Origin: Calothrix sp. NIES-3974
Lineage (GTDB): Bacteria; Cyanobacteriota; Cyanobacteriia; Cyanobacteriales; Nostocaceae
NCBI RefSeq assembly: GCF_002368395.1
Contig: NZ_AP018254.1
Location: 2,480,001 to 2,544,000, forward strand
DNA: 64,000 nt
Direction of reading: 5' to 3'
Under the pieces are notes generated by a model, which was not told the DNA's origin, did not search any database, and saw only the letters and a list, made by a program, of their open reading frames with translations. The position numbers were made by a program, and so were the translations under genes. Shown here piece after piece: positions 28,933 through 38,474 of the stretch (its first letter is position 1; each line of letters begins with the position of its first letter).

Positions 28933-30177
28933 GTGCTGACTATACTAGTTATTTCATTAGCATTTTACTTTGCCTTGAATTTGGGCGCAAATGATGTGGC
29001 CAATGCGATGGGAACTTCCGTTGGTTCCCAAGCAATTACCCTCAAACAGGCTTTAATTATTGCGGGAATATTGGAGTTTGCAGGTGCGGTACTATTTGGG
29101 GAGGGGGTGACGGGAACTTTAGCCACGAAAATTGTGAATCCCAGTCAATTTGCAGATACACCCTCTGTATTGGTGTTGGGGATGGTTGCAGTCTTAATTA
29201 GTTGTGGTGGATGGTTACAAATTGCCACCTTACTGGGTTTACCCGTTTCCTCCTCCCATGCAGTAGTTGGTGCGATCGCCGGATTTAGTTGGGTCGGATT
29301 AGGTCTGGATGGAGTAAATTGGCATTCTCTGGGTTTAATTACGCTGGGATGGCTGATTTTACCCGTTATGAGTGGAGCGATCGCAGCTTTGTTCTACAGT
29401 CAAATTCGACACTGGATTTTGGATACCCACCAACCTTGGGAACGTTTAAACGAGTGGATTCCCTGGTTAAGTACAATTTTAGTGGGGGTTTTGGGGATAA
29501 TTATTTTACCTCAAATGACCCAACCTCTCCAGACTTTGCTTCATCAATATCTCACTTGGGAAATCCCGACCTCCACAATCACATTAATCATCGTGGCTTT
29601 ACTTTCTCTGGGTTTGAGTATATATCTTTGGCAATTATTAACCCGACTAGAATCTCCATCTAACTTCTCCCCGGAAGTAATTTTTAGTCGATATCAAGTT
29701 TGCAGTGCTTGCTGTGTTGCTTTTGCTCATGGTTCCAACGATGTGGGCAATGCGATCGCACCTTTAGCTACCATTTTAACTATTCAACGCTTTGGAGCAA
29801 TACCCCAGTCCCAAATCGAAATCCCCTTGTGGATTCTAATTCTTGGTGGTTTGGGTATAGTCACTGGGTTGGCTCTTTTGGGGAAAAATGTGATTACCAC
29901 CGTTGGTGAAGGTATTATCAATTTGCAGCCTAGTGACGGTTTCTGTGCAGAACTAGCCACCGCAACCACTATTTTACTCGCTTCTAATCTCGGTTTACCT
30001 GCTTCCACTTCCCATGCTCTAATTGGTGGGGTCGTGGGAATTGGTTTAGTCAAAAATCCCCATCTAGTCAAGTTTACTAATCTCTATAGCATTTTTACGG
30101 CTTGGGTGGTGACAGTTCCCATCAGCGCTGGTTTAGCTGCTATTTCCTTCTCTGTACTGAGAATTTTCCTCATTTAA
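28933..30177 (+). CDS. PiT-family inorganic phosphate transporter
   Basis: About 414 residues from GTG 28933; an in-frame TTG at 28894 exists but its 13 codons are repeat-derived. The family's duplicated signature is present in both halves: GANDVANAMGTSVGS near the N-terminus and HGSNDVGNAIAPLATI in the middle, each followed by PVSSSHAVVGA or PASTSHALIGG. Around ten membrane helices are seen. It is a cytoplasmic-membrane phosphate or metal-phosphate symporter of low affinity. Confidence 0.9.
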   Translation: MLTILVISLAFYFALNLGANDVANAMGTSVGSQAITLKQALIIAGILEFAGAVLFGEGVTGTLATKIVNPSQFADTPSVLVLGMVAVLISCGGWLQIATLLGLPVSSSHAVVGAIAGFSWVGLGLDGVNWHSLGLITLGWLILPVMSGAIAALFYSQIRHWILDTHQPWERLNEWIPWLSTILVGVLGIIILPQMTQPLQTLLHQYLTWEIPTSTITLIIVALLSLGLSIYLWQLLTRLESPSNFSPEVIFSRYQVCSACCVAFAHGSNDVGNAIAPLATILTIQRFGAIPQSQIEIPLWILILGGLGIVTGLALLGKNVITTVGEGIINLQPSDGFCAELATATTILLASNLGLPASTSHALIGGVVGIGLVKNPHLVKFTNLYSIFTAWVVTVPISAGLAAISFSVLRIFLI

Positions 30178-30502
30178 CTACTGCTAGACATCTGATAATT
30201 CTGGCTTTCGGGATGGATATTAAACCTCGTCCGTAATCAAAACTGGAGTTTTCGTCATTGCACTTGTTCGCGTCGCAATCTCAATAATCATGAGTGAAAA
30301 CTACGGTTCTCAATTCAGGGACATGATTTAACAATCCTAAACCACTACAATCACAACCGGAATCCTTACAGATATAGGTTAAATTTAGATTAATACATAG
30401 AAATTATTAGACAATTTAACTAGAACTTGGCGCAAATTTGCACGAGTTTGGAAATAACCCTTTAATCCCATCAATCAGAGTTTCATTTTTAAATTAGAAC
30501 AG
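30178..30502. other. Intergenic
   Basis: 325 bp between pit and the J-domain gene; no gene, repeat or RNA element recognised. Confidence 0.5.
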
Positions 30503-31051
30503 GTGGCAATTAAAATTAAAGATAGAAGCAATGCCAATTTAGACGGGGCAATGTTACAAAATAGCGAATCCACTTACTATGCTGTATTGGGACTGCATCC
30601 CTCTGCATCCCCCATCGAAATACGTCGTGCTTACCGGGAACTAAGTAAACGTTATCACCCGGACACTACGGATTTACCAAACGCGATCGCCACAGTAAAA
30701 TTTCAGGAAATTAATGAAGCCTATGCTATCCTCAGCAGTCCGGAACGGCGATTTAATTACGATATTCAAATTGGTTATTCCCGTTGGAGTGTGATCCAAC
30801 CCCCAACCGATTTAAATTACCCTCTCCCACCGCGTTATGACTGGACAAAATCTGCCTATCTAGACGCAACCGAACGTCCCCTCTCCTCCGGTGAGATTTT
30901 TGCTTTATTTATGTTGGGGTTAACACTGGTAGGTTGTTTATTTTTAGCGATCGCGATCGCAGCTATTCGTGGAGACAATCACCTACATCCCCAATTATCT
31001 CTGATTGATTTGTCTTCGACCCTCAGACAATTTTGGATTTTGGATTTTTGA
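30503..31051 (+). CDS. J-domain protein with C-terminal membrane helix
   Basis: 182 residues from GTG 30503, or 166 from ATG 30551. The J domain spans about 22-85 (YYAVLGLHPSASPIEIRRAY, HPD in RYHPDTTD, then FNYD). A hydrophobic helix (FALFMLGLTLVGCLFLAIAIA) at about 135-155 would anchor it in a membrane. The last residues FWILDF are encoded by the heptameric tandem repeat TTTTGGA, so the gene end is repeat-derived. Probably an Hsp70 co-chaperone. Confidence 0.8.
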   Translation: MAIKIKDRSNANLDGAMLQNSESTYYAVLGLHPSASPIEIRRAYRELSKRYHPDTTDLPNAIATVKFQEINEAYAILSSPERRFNYDIQIGYSRWSVIQPPTDLNYPLPPRYDWTKSAYLDATERPLSSGEIFALFMLGLTLVGCLFLAIAIAAIRGDNHLHPQLSLIDLSSTLRQFWILDF

Positions 31052-31232
31052 TTTGAAAACCCTTATACAACCCTAGTTTCCAATATTCATCTGTCGCATT
31101 TCTTTTCCAAATTGGTATCAGATCCGCGATCGCATACCCAATCTCTTGTATTCCCCATTCTCGATATCCCCACTCAAATCAGCGATCGCATACTCCTGTA
31201 TCCTGTATTCTGTATTTTGTATTCTCAATCCT

Positions 31233-31499
31233 ATGCTTCCAGCAGAAACACCTTTATATAACCACCCTCTCCCCCAAATCGAAGAATGGCTTCGTCTACG
31301 GGGATGTACACAAGATAGTAACGAGCTTCATTGTTGGCATTTATCCCATCCCAATTGGCAAGCAGAAATTTGGCTTGATATAGAACAAATAACTGTCTGC
31401 TACCTCAAAGCTGGAGAAAATGGTCAGGATATCCAACGCTCTTTTAAATACTCCCTCAGTCGTAAAGATGTTGAAGAGGCAGTGTTTTCCGGTCCTTAA
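31233..31499 (+). CDS. DUF3143 protein
   Basis: 88 residues from ATG 31233 (MLPAETPLYNHPLP); the in-frame upstream ATG translates low-complexity CTGTATTC repeats and is rejected. The motif LPQIEEWLRLRGCTQD...WHLSHPNWQAEIWLDIEQITVCYL, ending YSLSRKDVEEAVFSGP, matches the small cyanobacterial DUF3143 family of unknown function, which I recall next to J-domain genes as here. Confidence 0.8.
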   Translation: MLPAETPLYNHPLPQIEEWLRLRGCTQDSNELHCWHLSHPNWQAEIWLDIEQITVCYLKAGENGQDIQRSFKYSLSRKDVEEAVFSGP

Positions 31500-31526
31500 A
31501 TAGATTAAGAATACGACATGAACCCG

Positions 31527-31558
31527 GGGACAAATGTATTTTGTCCCTCTTTTTTTTC
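31527..31558 (+). terminator. Rho-independent terminator
   Basis: GGGACAAA (31527-31534) pairs with TTTGTCCC (31540-31547) around a 5-nt loop, followed by TC and a run of eight T. It ends the J-domain/DUF3143 unit. Confidence 0.9.
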
Positions 31559-31639
31559 ATTTAATTTACTTAACATTTATTCATAAGAGTTATTATAAAA
31601 GAACAATAATTAATATTTTATTAACAAGAGAGGAACACA

Positions 31640-32269
31640 ATGCAAGCGTCAGTCACCGAACTGAAACTGCAACGGATTACAACCCTATTATCTGTAGCCA
31701 TCATTACATTTACCGTTGTGGCAGCATTTACAGGTGTGTTATTGTCCTTCTATTACGAGCCCGCAGCAGGGAGAGCCTATCGTTCCCTCGAATTTATTAG
31801 TACTGCTGTTCCCTATGGTTGGTTATTTCGTAAAGCCCATGATGTGGCAGGAAATGGCGTAATTGTCATTGCCCTGATCCAAATCGTGGTCATGTTCATC
31901 AGTCGTCAATTTCGTCGTAGCTGGCTAACTGCTTGGATTGCGGGAATTTTCTTTACCCTCAGTGCCATTGGTTTAGGATGGACGGCGATGATTTTGAGTT
32001 GGGATCAAGAGGGCTATTGGCGCTTGAACATTGAGTTAGGAACGGTTTCTGCCATACCTGTAGTTGGTGGATTGCTGCGAACAATCCTAACTGGTGGTGA
32101 TGGAATTAGTACAATTACAGTACAGCACTTGTACACACTGCATAGTTATGTACTTTCAAGCGTAGCGTTAATATTTGCGATCGCTCATTTAGTCAGTGTA
32201 TTCAGACAGGAACAAGAAGCGCGAGCGGAGTTACCAGTTGATGGTTGTCAGTTGACCGTTGATAGTTAG
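31640..32269 (+). CDS. Cytochrome b6-like (cytochrome b N-terminal domain) protein
   Basis: 209 residues with four membrane helices in the cytochrome b6 pattern: FTGVLLSFYYEP, KAHDVAGNG, the WDQEGYW loop and YTLHSYVLSSVALIFAIAHLVSVFRQ. Histidines equivalent to b6 His86, His187 and His202 are His67, His168 and His183, but the His100 position is Gln81, and no heme-c Cys is seen near the N-terminus. So one heme site is complete and the other lacks a ligand. It is not petB itself; a membrane electron carrier is inferred. The tail PVDGCQLTVDS is encoded by an intergenic repeat. Confidence 0.75.
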   Translation: MQASVTELKLQRITTLLSVAIITFTVVAAFTGVLLSFYYEPAAGRAYRSLEFISTAVPYGWLFRKAHDVAGNGVIVIALIQIVVMFISRQFRRSWLTAWIAGIFFTLSAIGLGWTAMILSWDQEGYWRLNIELGTVSAIPVVGGLLRTILTGGDGISTITVQHLYTLHSYVLSSVALIFAIAHLVSVFRQEQEARAELPVDGCQLTVDS

Positions 32270-32433
32270 GGTGTAGGGAAAAAGTCTTTTAGTGGGGTTG
32301 GGGAGTAGGGAATAAATATTTTTAAGCCTTGATTTTCACTTTTCACAGGTTCAGAAAACTACAAATAATATCTTTTCTCATTTGGACACAACCAAACATC
32401 AAACAAGTTCATTTCTACTCCCTATTCCCGTAC

Positions 32434-32454
32434 AGACGACCCACCGGGTCGTCT
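32434..32454. repeat. Dispersed ACCC-type palindrome
   Basis: AGACGACCC-ACC-GGGTCGTCT, same outer arms as the other palindromes with an ACCC/GGGT inner arm. Confidence 0.75.
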
Positions 32455-32483
32455 CTCCCTAATCCCTATTTTCGAGAAAACCC

Positions 32484-34391
32484 TTATTGTCCATTCGCCA
32501 CTCGTGCTAGACCCTTAAGTGAAAGTTCTTCGCTTTGAACAAAATTTTCTAGAGATAAGCGGGTGGATTGACGTTCACCAGATAATTGCTTGAGTAAATT
32601 AGGACGAGGGTCGTGTAATAGATAGATAATGCGATCGCCTACTTCCCATTCCTGTCTAGCGGAAGCGACTAGTAAAGACCCATTACGTTCAATTACCAAG
32701 GGAAGTAAATCACCTGCATTCATCAAGGTTTGTAATTGAGACTGTTGGTTTTCCAAATTATCAGCTTCTAAGGTGATTTTCCCCAGTTTGATTCGTCCTT
32801 CTTGAATGTATTCATTCCAAGTTTTAATTGCTAAATCAGACATAAAAGCTTGATCCACCAAACTTTCTGGAGTTGTGCTTTCCTGGGTTTTACGGGGGAA
32901 CACAGCTAAAACGCGGGGTGGACTAAATTCCTCAGCAGCACGTTGGGCTAAGACAAAATTTACCTCACCATTTTTAGTCATTGCCACAAAAGTGCCTACG
33001 GAACCTAAACCAGCCGTATCTAACACACCCTCATCTAAAGCACTGCTGACAATCAAGCGGATATTCTCATCTTCTGCTAGTTGGGATGCGTTGGGGTCTG
33101 TATCAATCATCACCACTTCTTCCCCATGCTGTTGAAATAAACGGGCAATTAGTAAACTTAGGGGATTGCAACCGACAATGACCGCACCTTTAGTTTCATC
33201 GGCTGTAATCCCTAAACAGCGAGCAACCCAACGAGCGGTTAAACCTTGACAAACCACGGTCATAATAATCGTTAAAAATACCAAAGCCTTGACCGCATCA
33301 CCACCATTGATCCCGCGTTGCGTTAGGGAAATGGCAAACAGAGATGCAACCGAAGCACAAACAATACCCCGTGGTGCAATCCAACTTAAAAATAACTTTT
33401 GGCGGAAATTTAAATTGCTATCCCAGGTACACAAGAAAATATTTAGGGGACGGACGACGAACATTAACACCAAAACCGTAAATAAGCTACCCCATCCCAA
33501 AGCAAACACACTGGCAATAGATAAATCGGCTGCCAGTAAGATAAATAGAACCGAAACACTCAAAATTGTCAATTGACCCTTAAACTGGCGTAATTTGCGT
33601 TCTGCGGGAACCGAGGAATTGGCAAATACTGCTCCAGCCATCACCGTAGCCATTACCCCCGATTCACTGCGGATACTTTGGGAAAAGGTAAATATTGCCC
33701 ACAAAATAGCTAAAACCACCAAGTTTTTTAACTCAGAGGAAATAAACTTAGCATGTTTAAAAATTAAACTCATCCCATAGCCACCGACTCCACCGATAGC
33801 AGTACCAACACTGAGACGGATTAATAAACCTGCGATCGCAGTCCGGGGGTCAGCATCGCCATTCACAATCGTATCCAAAACCACAAATGCCAGGATTGCC
33901 CCTACAGGATCGATAATCACACCTTCACCCTCCAACAGGGTGGCAACACGTCGATCGACATTAACCTGCTTCAGTAAAGGACTAATGACCGTAGGACCGG
34001 TGACAACAACGATTGAAGCATACAAAATTGCGATCGCCCAAGGAAATTCCCCCAGCCAATGAGCAGCCATACTACCACCCACCAGCGTCACCAAGGTTCC
34101 CAAAGTCACCAAAAGTTGCAGCGTCCGTGAGACTTTGCCTAACTCATCTAAATCTAAATTTAATCCCCCCTCAAACAAAATAATTGCCGTCGCCAATGAC
34201 ACAATCACTTCCAACCCCACACCTAAAGTGTGGGGATGTAAAATTCCGATTGCGTCCGAACCCAGAATAATCCCAAACAACAGTAAAAATACAATGCTGG
34301 GAACACGCAGGTACGCAGCTAGTACCTGGGCACTAATTCCGGCAACAACCGCAATCACCATCTGGAGGGTGATTTCAAAGGATGCGTCCAT
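32484..34391 (-). CDS. CPA1-type cation:proton antiporter with TrkA-N domain
   Basis: 635 residues. Residues 1-400 hold about twelve membrane helices with the antiporter core (GGLNLDLDEL, TGPTVISPLL, EGEGVIIDPVGA, and SWIAPRGIVCASVAS near 345). Residues about 410-530 are an RCK/TrkA-N domain (AVIVGCNPLSLLIARLFQQHG, then MIDTDPN), and the end is a TrkA-C-like domain. It exchanges Na+ or K+ for H+ across the plasma or thylakoid membrane; the TrkA domain suggests nucleotide control. Confidence 0.9.
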   Translation of the reverse strand: MDASFEITLQMVIAVVAGISAQVLAAYLRVPSIVFLLLFGIILGSDAIGILHPHTLGVGLEVIVSLATAIILFEGGLNLDLDELGKVSRTLQLLVTLGTLVTLVGGSMAAHWLGEFPWAIAILYASIVVVTGPTVISPLLKQVNVDRRVATLLEGEGVIIDPVGAILAFVVLDTIVNGDADPRTAIAGLLIRLSVGTAIGGVGGYGMSLIFKHAKFISSELKNLVVLAILWAIFTFSQSIRSESGVMATVMAGAVFANSSVPAERKLRQFKGQLTILSVSVLFILLAADLSIASVFALGWGSLFTVLVLMFVVRPLNIFLCTWDSNLNFRQKLFLSWIAPRGIVCASVASLFAISLTQRGINGGDAVKALVFLTIIMTVVCQGLTARWVARCLGITADETKGAVIVGCNPLSLLIARLFQQHGEEVVMIDTDPNASQLAEDENIRLIVSSALDEGVLDTAGLGSVGTFVAMTKNGEVNFVLAQRAAEEFSPPRVLAVFPRKTQESTTPESLVDQAFMSDLAIKTWNEYIQEGRIKLGKITLEADNLENQQSQLQTLMNAGDLLPLVIERNGSLLVASARQEWEVGDRIIYLLHDPRPNLLKQLSGERQSTRLSLENFVQSEELSLKGLARVANGQ

Positions 34392-34756
34392 ACAGGAAGT
34401 TTCGCTCGCAACAACTTCTACTCTTTTGTCAAGAATAGCAAAGACATCTTTGGGCGCGTAAAATATTCAGCTTAACATTTAGCTCGAACATTATAAGGCA
34501 AATAACACCTGAGCAAAAAGATTTTCCAAAAACCTTTTGATTTTTCATTTTATTCGATACTTAACAGAGTGGTCATCTCAATGAGAGGTCAATTTGAGTC
34601 CATATGTCAAAATTACACCATAAACCCTGAAAAAACATTCTTTTCCGTTACCTACAATCTTTTCCCCTCACCCCCGATTCCCTACTCCCTACTCCCTATA
34701 TTTACCAGTAAGAAAATTCCTTTTTCCCAACCGCAAAAAATAATCTGACAAAAATG
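34392..34756. other. Intergenic before tRNA-Glu
   Basis: No gene; only CTACTCCCT-rich repeat remnants near 34675-34705. Confidence 0.5.
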
Positions 34757-34785
34757 TTGACATTTACTGGATTTTTGGTTAAATT
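34757..34785 (+). promoter_or_regulatory. Sigma-70 type promoter of tRNA-Glu
   Basis: TTGACA (34757-34762) and TAAATT (34780-34785) with 17-bp spacing, which puts the start about 16 nt before the tRNA. Confidence 0.75.
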
Positions 34786-34807
34786 AAAGAACGTCGAGAG
34801 TTCTTAA

Positions 34808-34880
34808 GCCCCCATCGTCTAGAGGCCTAGGACACCTCCCTTTCACGGAGGCGACGGGGATTCGAATTCCCCTGGGGGTA
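34808..34880 (+). tRNA. trnE: tRNA-Glu(TTC)
   Basis: 73 nt, cloverleaf complete: acceptor GCCCCCA with TGGGGGT and discriminator A, anticodon loop CCTTTCACG with TTC, T-arm GGGGATTCGAATTCCCC. CCA is not encoded. It closely resembles chloroplast tRNA-Glu, which supplies both translation and 5-aminolevulinate (tetrapyrrole) synthesis. Confidence 0.97.
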
Positions 34881-34964
34881 TTATAAAAAATAAAATATAC
34901 AGGTAATAGAGGGTGAGACATCCGAATTTTACCCTCTATATATTTTTCAACAAATTTATGAAAT

Positions 34965-35513
34965 TTATGATGAATAGCTATCAAGTTTTTGCTTAATCGC
35001 TAGTAAATTAACCTGCAAATCTTGACTTAAACGGCGTTCAATAATATTTACAGGTATAATACGCTTGGGAACAACACAAACTGTGTAGCAGAGTTTCGTA
35101 CCACTACCACAACTATGGGTGTAGGGTTGTAGTAACCAGGAACCGTGATACTCCTTGAGATCACCCTCAACGAGGGAAAATTTAATTTCCTTGGGATAAT
35201 GCTCCTCTAAATCAATAATCACACGGGCTGAGAAGTTAAAATTAAGTAGGCGTTGTGCCCCAATCTGTTCTAATCGAATCCCACCCGATGGATGTTCCAG
35301 CTTGCGACTAGCAGCTAAATTGGGGATAAAATCACTTAAACCCTCATAATTAGTAATTACCCGCCATACTACCTCCACGGATTTGGGGATATTAACACTA
35401 GCAATAATTTGGCGTTTGCGCTCCCCTAACTTAATCACTTCGATTTGCACCGAATCATCGGTTTGGTTTGGGTTGTGGTTAAAATTGGCGTATTGTTCGG
35501 TCACTGTCGTCAA
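34965..35513 (-). CDS. SRPBCC (START/polyketide-cyclase-like) protein
   Basis: 182 residues. The core has VNIPKSVEVVWRVITNYEGLSDFIPNL at about 45-70, followed by the LEHPSGGIRLEQIG strand and KEIKFSLVEGD, typical of the cyclase/dehydrase SRPBCC fold that binds hydrophobic ligands. Ligand unknown. It starts 14 bp downstream of the histidine-kinase-like gene and probably shares its transcript. Confidence 0.8.
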   Translation of the reverse strand: MTTVTEQYANFNHNPNQTDDSVQIEVIKLGERKRQIIASVNIPKSVEVVWRVITNYEGLSDFIPNLAASRKLEHPSGGIRLEQIGAQRLLNFNFSARVIIDLEEHYPKEIKFSLVEGDLKEYHGSWLLQPYTHSCGSGTKLCYTVCVVPKRIIPVNIIERRLSQDLQVNLLAIKQKLDSYSS

Positions 35514-35527
35514 CTCTTGTTTTGCGT

Positions 35528-37462
35528 CTATTTGGTCTCGTCAGAGAAGCGAGGGAGGGTTAAGATAAAACGGACTTTACTCAGACCTGATTCATCCTCA
35601 ATCGGGGTACTTTCGACCGTAATTTCCCCATTCAAGTGTTGAACCAAGGATTTGACCAGAGCTAAACCCAGTCCTGTACCTGGAGTCCATCGACCACGAC
35701 CGCGACGGAATTTATCAAATATATATGTCGCTTCTTCGCTAGAAATACCACGCCCAATATTAGTTATTTCAATAATAACGCGATCGCTTTCAGCGTTTAT
35801 CTGTTGTGCGGCAAAGATATGCACTTGGGTATCTGGTTGGGAATATTTACTGGCATTAGTCAGTAATTCTTGGAAAATCCGCTCGAAGCTTTCAATTTCT
35901 GTTTCTAAAGCCAAGGATTCCGGGGGTAAATCCAGAGTCACCGTTAGACCCTTTTCGGCTAATTTCGGCGTAAATGTCTCAACAATTGCTTCTAAACGTT
36001 GATTTAAATCAATTTCTTCTAATTGGGGACGTTCTTGGTGAGATTCCAGTTTTTGTAATGTTAACAAGTCATTGATTAAATTAATTTCTTTACTACATTC
36101 CTGTTCCAGGATGTCCAGATACCGCGCTTGACGTTCAGGTGGAATCGTTGGTTGACGCAAATTCCGTAGAGCCATACGCATATTGGTCAAGGGATAACGC
36201 AACCTATCGCTTAAATTACTGAGGAACTCGTCCTTCAACTCATTTAGTTCCCGTAATTGTTCCACGTACTGACGTGTCTTTTCATACAACTTGGCTTGAA
36301 CTTCCAAACTTCTTTGCAATTGAGCAGTACGCTCATCCACCAACATTTGCACTTGACGAAGTGTTTGTGACTGGATAATCGCATTCCCAACTTGAGCGCA
36401 AACCATTTCCACAATATTTAGCTCCGTTGCATCCCAGACGCGATCGCCCATCTGCTGAAGAACAACAAAACCAAGGATTCTTCCTTGACTTTCTAAAGGC
36501 ATGAGCAACGTTGATCCATATTTTTCTGTTGCCAACAATGGTGAAACGCTTGTACTACCACCAATCTCATCACGGCTATTAATCACAACGGGTTTACCCT
36601 GATCAATAAAAACACGTTGACACAGAGAGCATTCAGAAAGTAAAAACGTAGAGGCTTCGTTTTGTTTTGTCACCTCAGTGGGTGTGGTTCCCGTTTTTAA
36701 TAGCCACTCGCTGACTAGATTAACTTTTGCTTTGGGAATTTGGTGACGGGGACGAACCCGGAATAGAGGATCGGTATATTTGAGTAAAATTAACAAACCC
36801 CGATCAGCATTTAAAGCTTCCGCAGTTGCAGCCGTAATTAATTGCAGCATTTGATTCAGTTCCAAACTGCTGCGACTTAGTAAAGATAATTGTTTAATTA
36901 GATTTTGGTGCTGGGAACAGGTTTGGACAAACCGTTGTTGAAACGAGATTAACTGGGTTTGGGCTATGTGGGCAAAGGCGATCGCGCAACTTGATTCTAA
37001 CTGATTCAGCTTTTGTTTCTCTGCCAAACTCCACTCTTGGGGTTGGGATTGCACTAAACTAACCACACCGTTATTTTTGCCAGCAAAGCGGGTCGTAATT
37101 GCTAATACCGATTTCAGGGGTATCGATAGATTCTGACAACCAACCACCAAGCTATTCTCAATCAAAGAAATATCTGCAATCGAAATTGGTTCCGATGCAC
37201 ACTGCACCACGGGTAAATCAAGTGGTTCCAGGGAAAACATCTCATCCACATCTGCCGACATTAACTCCGGTCTACACCAATTAGCCGTCGTCATCTGACT
37301 GCCATCTTCCCCTAAAACGGCGATCGCGCAGCAGTCCACATCAAACGTCATCGCAAGAACTTGAGCCAATTCTTGCAGCATTTGCACCGGGAGCATCTCA
37401 CTGGCGATAATTTGATTAATTTTTTGCGCCACCTGATGGACAGGTTCTTCCTCGTGCGACAT
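35528..37462 (-). CDS. GAF-domain histidine-kinase-like protein with altered H-box
   Basis: 644 residues: two GAF domains (about 20-160 and 200-375), a HisKA-type helical hairpin (about 395-475) and a HATPase_c domain (about 520-638) with N-box ELLTNASKYS, F-box DKFRRG and G2 GTGLGLAL. Where kinases have SHELRTPL, this protein has SDRLRYPL, with Asp419 in place of the phospho-acceptor His, and the G1 box reads NIGRGIS rather than D-x-G-x-G. Likely a pseudo-kinase or one working by partner phosphorylation. Confidence 0.85.
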   Translation of the reverse strand: MSHEEEPVHQVAQKINQIIASEMLPVQMLQELAQVLAMTFDVDCCAIAVLGEDGSQMTTANWCRPELMSADVDEMFSLEPLDLPVVQCASEPISIADISLIENSLVVGCQNLSIPLKSVLAITTRFAGKNNGVVSLVQSQPQEWSLAEKQKLNQLESSCAIAFAHIAQTQLISFQQRFVQTCSQHQNLIKQLSLLSRSSLELNQMLQLITAATAEALNADRGLLILLKYTDPLFRVRPRHQIPKAKVNLVSEWLLKTGTTPTEVTKQNEASTFLLSECSLCQRVFIDQGKPVVINSRDEIGGSTSVSPLLATEKYGSTLLMPLESQGRILGFVVLQQMGDRVWDATELNIVEMVCAQVGNAIIQSQTLRQVQMLVDERTAQLQRSLEVQAKLYEKTRQYVEQLRELNELKDEFLSNLSDRLRYPLTNMRMALRNLRQPTIPPERQARYLDILEQECSKEINLINDLLTLQKLESHQERPQLEEIDLNQRLEAIVETFTPKLAEKGLTVTLDLPPESLALETEIESFERIFQELLTNASKYSQPDTQVHIFAAQQINAESDRVIIEITNIGRGISSEEATYIFDKFRRGRGRWTPGTGLGLALVKSLVQHLNGEITVESTPIEDESGLSKVRFILTLPRFSDETK

Positions 37463-37980
37463 CAGCGCTCCATACTTTTGTTCCTATAACGGTTTTCGGT
37501 CGCCATAACTGTACTGGGATGACGATAAACCCTGTTCTATTCCCGATATAATCTTGGAAATCGACTCCATTCTGTTTCTACCCACCCTCCTCGCATTTCC
37601 TTAGCCCCTGATTTTCTTATAAGCAACCTGATTTTCTGATTCAACTTTCTTTCGTTGTCAACTCTCACCTGTTATAGCTCCTTTCTTGCCGATACGCCAG
37701 AATCACTAATACTGTAAACAAAAAATAAATATAAAAGAATACCTAGTATGTATCAAAACTCTGATGCTAAAGCTAGATAAAATCTATGATTAGGATTGAA
37801 TCTCTCAACTCTTACCTAGGATATCTTGCTTTTTTAGTACGCATAAACCGTAAATTCGCTAATTTAGCTGATAAAACTCCATAAACTACATCCGCATTAC
37901 TACTGATTACTAGTGAGACTGAGCGTATTTCTACCCAGAAGACGAGAGGAATCTCTATTAAAGCATAGTTATCCCCGATG
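37463..37980. other. Intergenic
   Basis: About 520 bp with no supported gene or repeat; it presumably contains the promoter of the kinase-like gene on the minus strand. Confidence 0.5.
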
Positions 37981-38019
37981 TAAAAACGACCAGCCCCAGT
38001 TTACAACCTGGAGCTGGTA
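37981..38019 (-). terminator. Rho-independent terminator (minus strand)
   Basis: On the minus strand CCAGCTCCAG pairs with CTGGGGCTGG (10 bp, one T-G pair; plus-strand 38008-38017 and 37990-37999) followed by a run of T. It ends the gene at 38049-38384. Confidence 0.85.
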
Positions 38020-38048
38020 AAATTTGCAAAAATAGAAAAGTAAACTTG

Positions 38049-38384
38049 TTAGCCAGCCAAACTTTCTAAGCTTAACGGTACCATATCGCCTGTTTGCGTA
38101 AGTCCTAGTAACATTTGTTGCTGCGGTTGAATCACCTTCCCTGTCAGTACACACCGTTCTTCCTGTTGGGCGATCGCGGGGATACTCACACGAATATCCA
38201 TACGTGAAAATCTTGGTTTCCAGTCACCTGATTTTTGTTGAACATAATTCCACAAAATATCTCGAATCAATGCTTGATAGCCTTGATTTCCAGACAGGTC
38301 TTTCAGTTTATCCTTAAGCTCCCGTTCCAGACGAATACTGGTTACTTCCATCTCAGTGGTGGGAATACGAGTCATTGTATGCAT
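38049..38384 (-). CDS. Small protein with ribbon-helix-helix-like N-terminus
   Basis: 111 residues; ATG at 38384 preceded by AGGAG at 7 nt. Residues 11-50 (EVTSIRLERELKDKLKDLS, then YQALIRDILWNYV) have the beta-helix-helix layout of MetJ/Arc DNA-binding proteins. The C-terminal part (CVLTGKVIQPQQQMLLG) is not recognised. Possibly a small transcription regulator; conserved-hypothetical otherwise. It has its own terminator and faces the next gene divergently. Confidence 0.7.
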   Translation of the reverse strand: MHTMTRIPTTEMEVTSIRLERELKDKLKDLSGNQGYQALIRDILWNYVQQKSGDWKPRFSRMDIRVSIPAIAQQEERCVLTGKVIQPQQQMLLGLTQTGDMVPLSLESLAG

Positions 38385-38474
38385 TATTTTTCTCCTTTTT
38401 CCTGTTAGAGGTATGGACAGGATAGTAATACAAGTGTAGTATGTTTAAAGAAATGATCAATAGGTGAAATTTTT

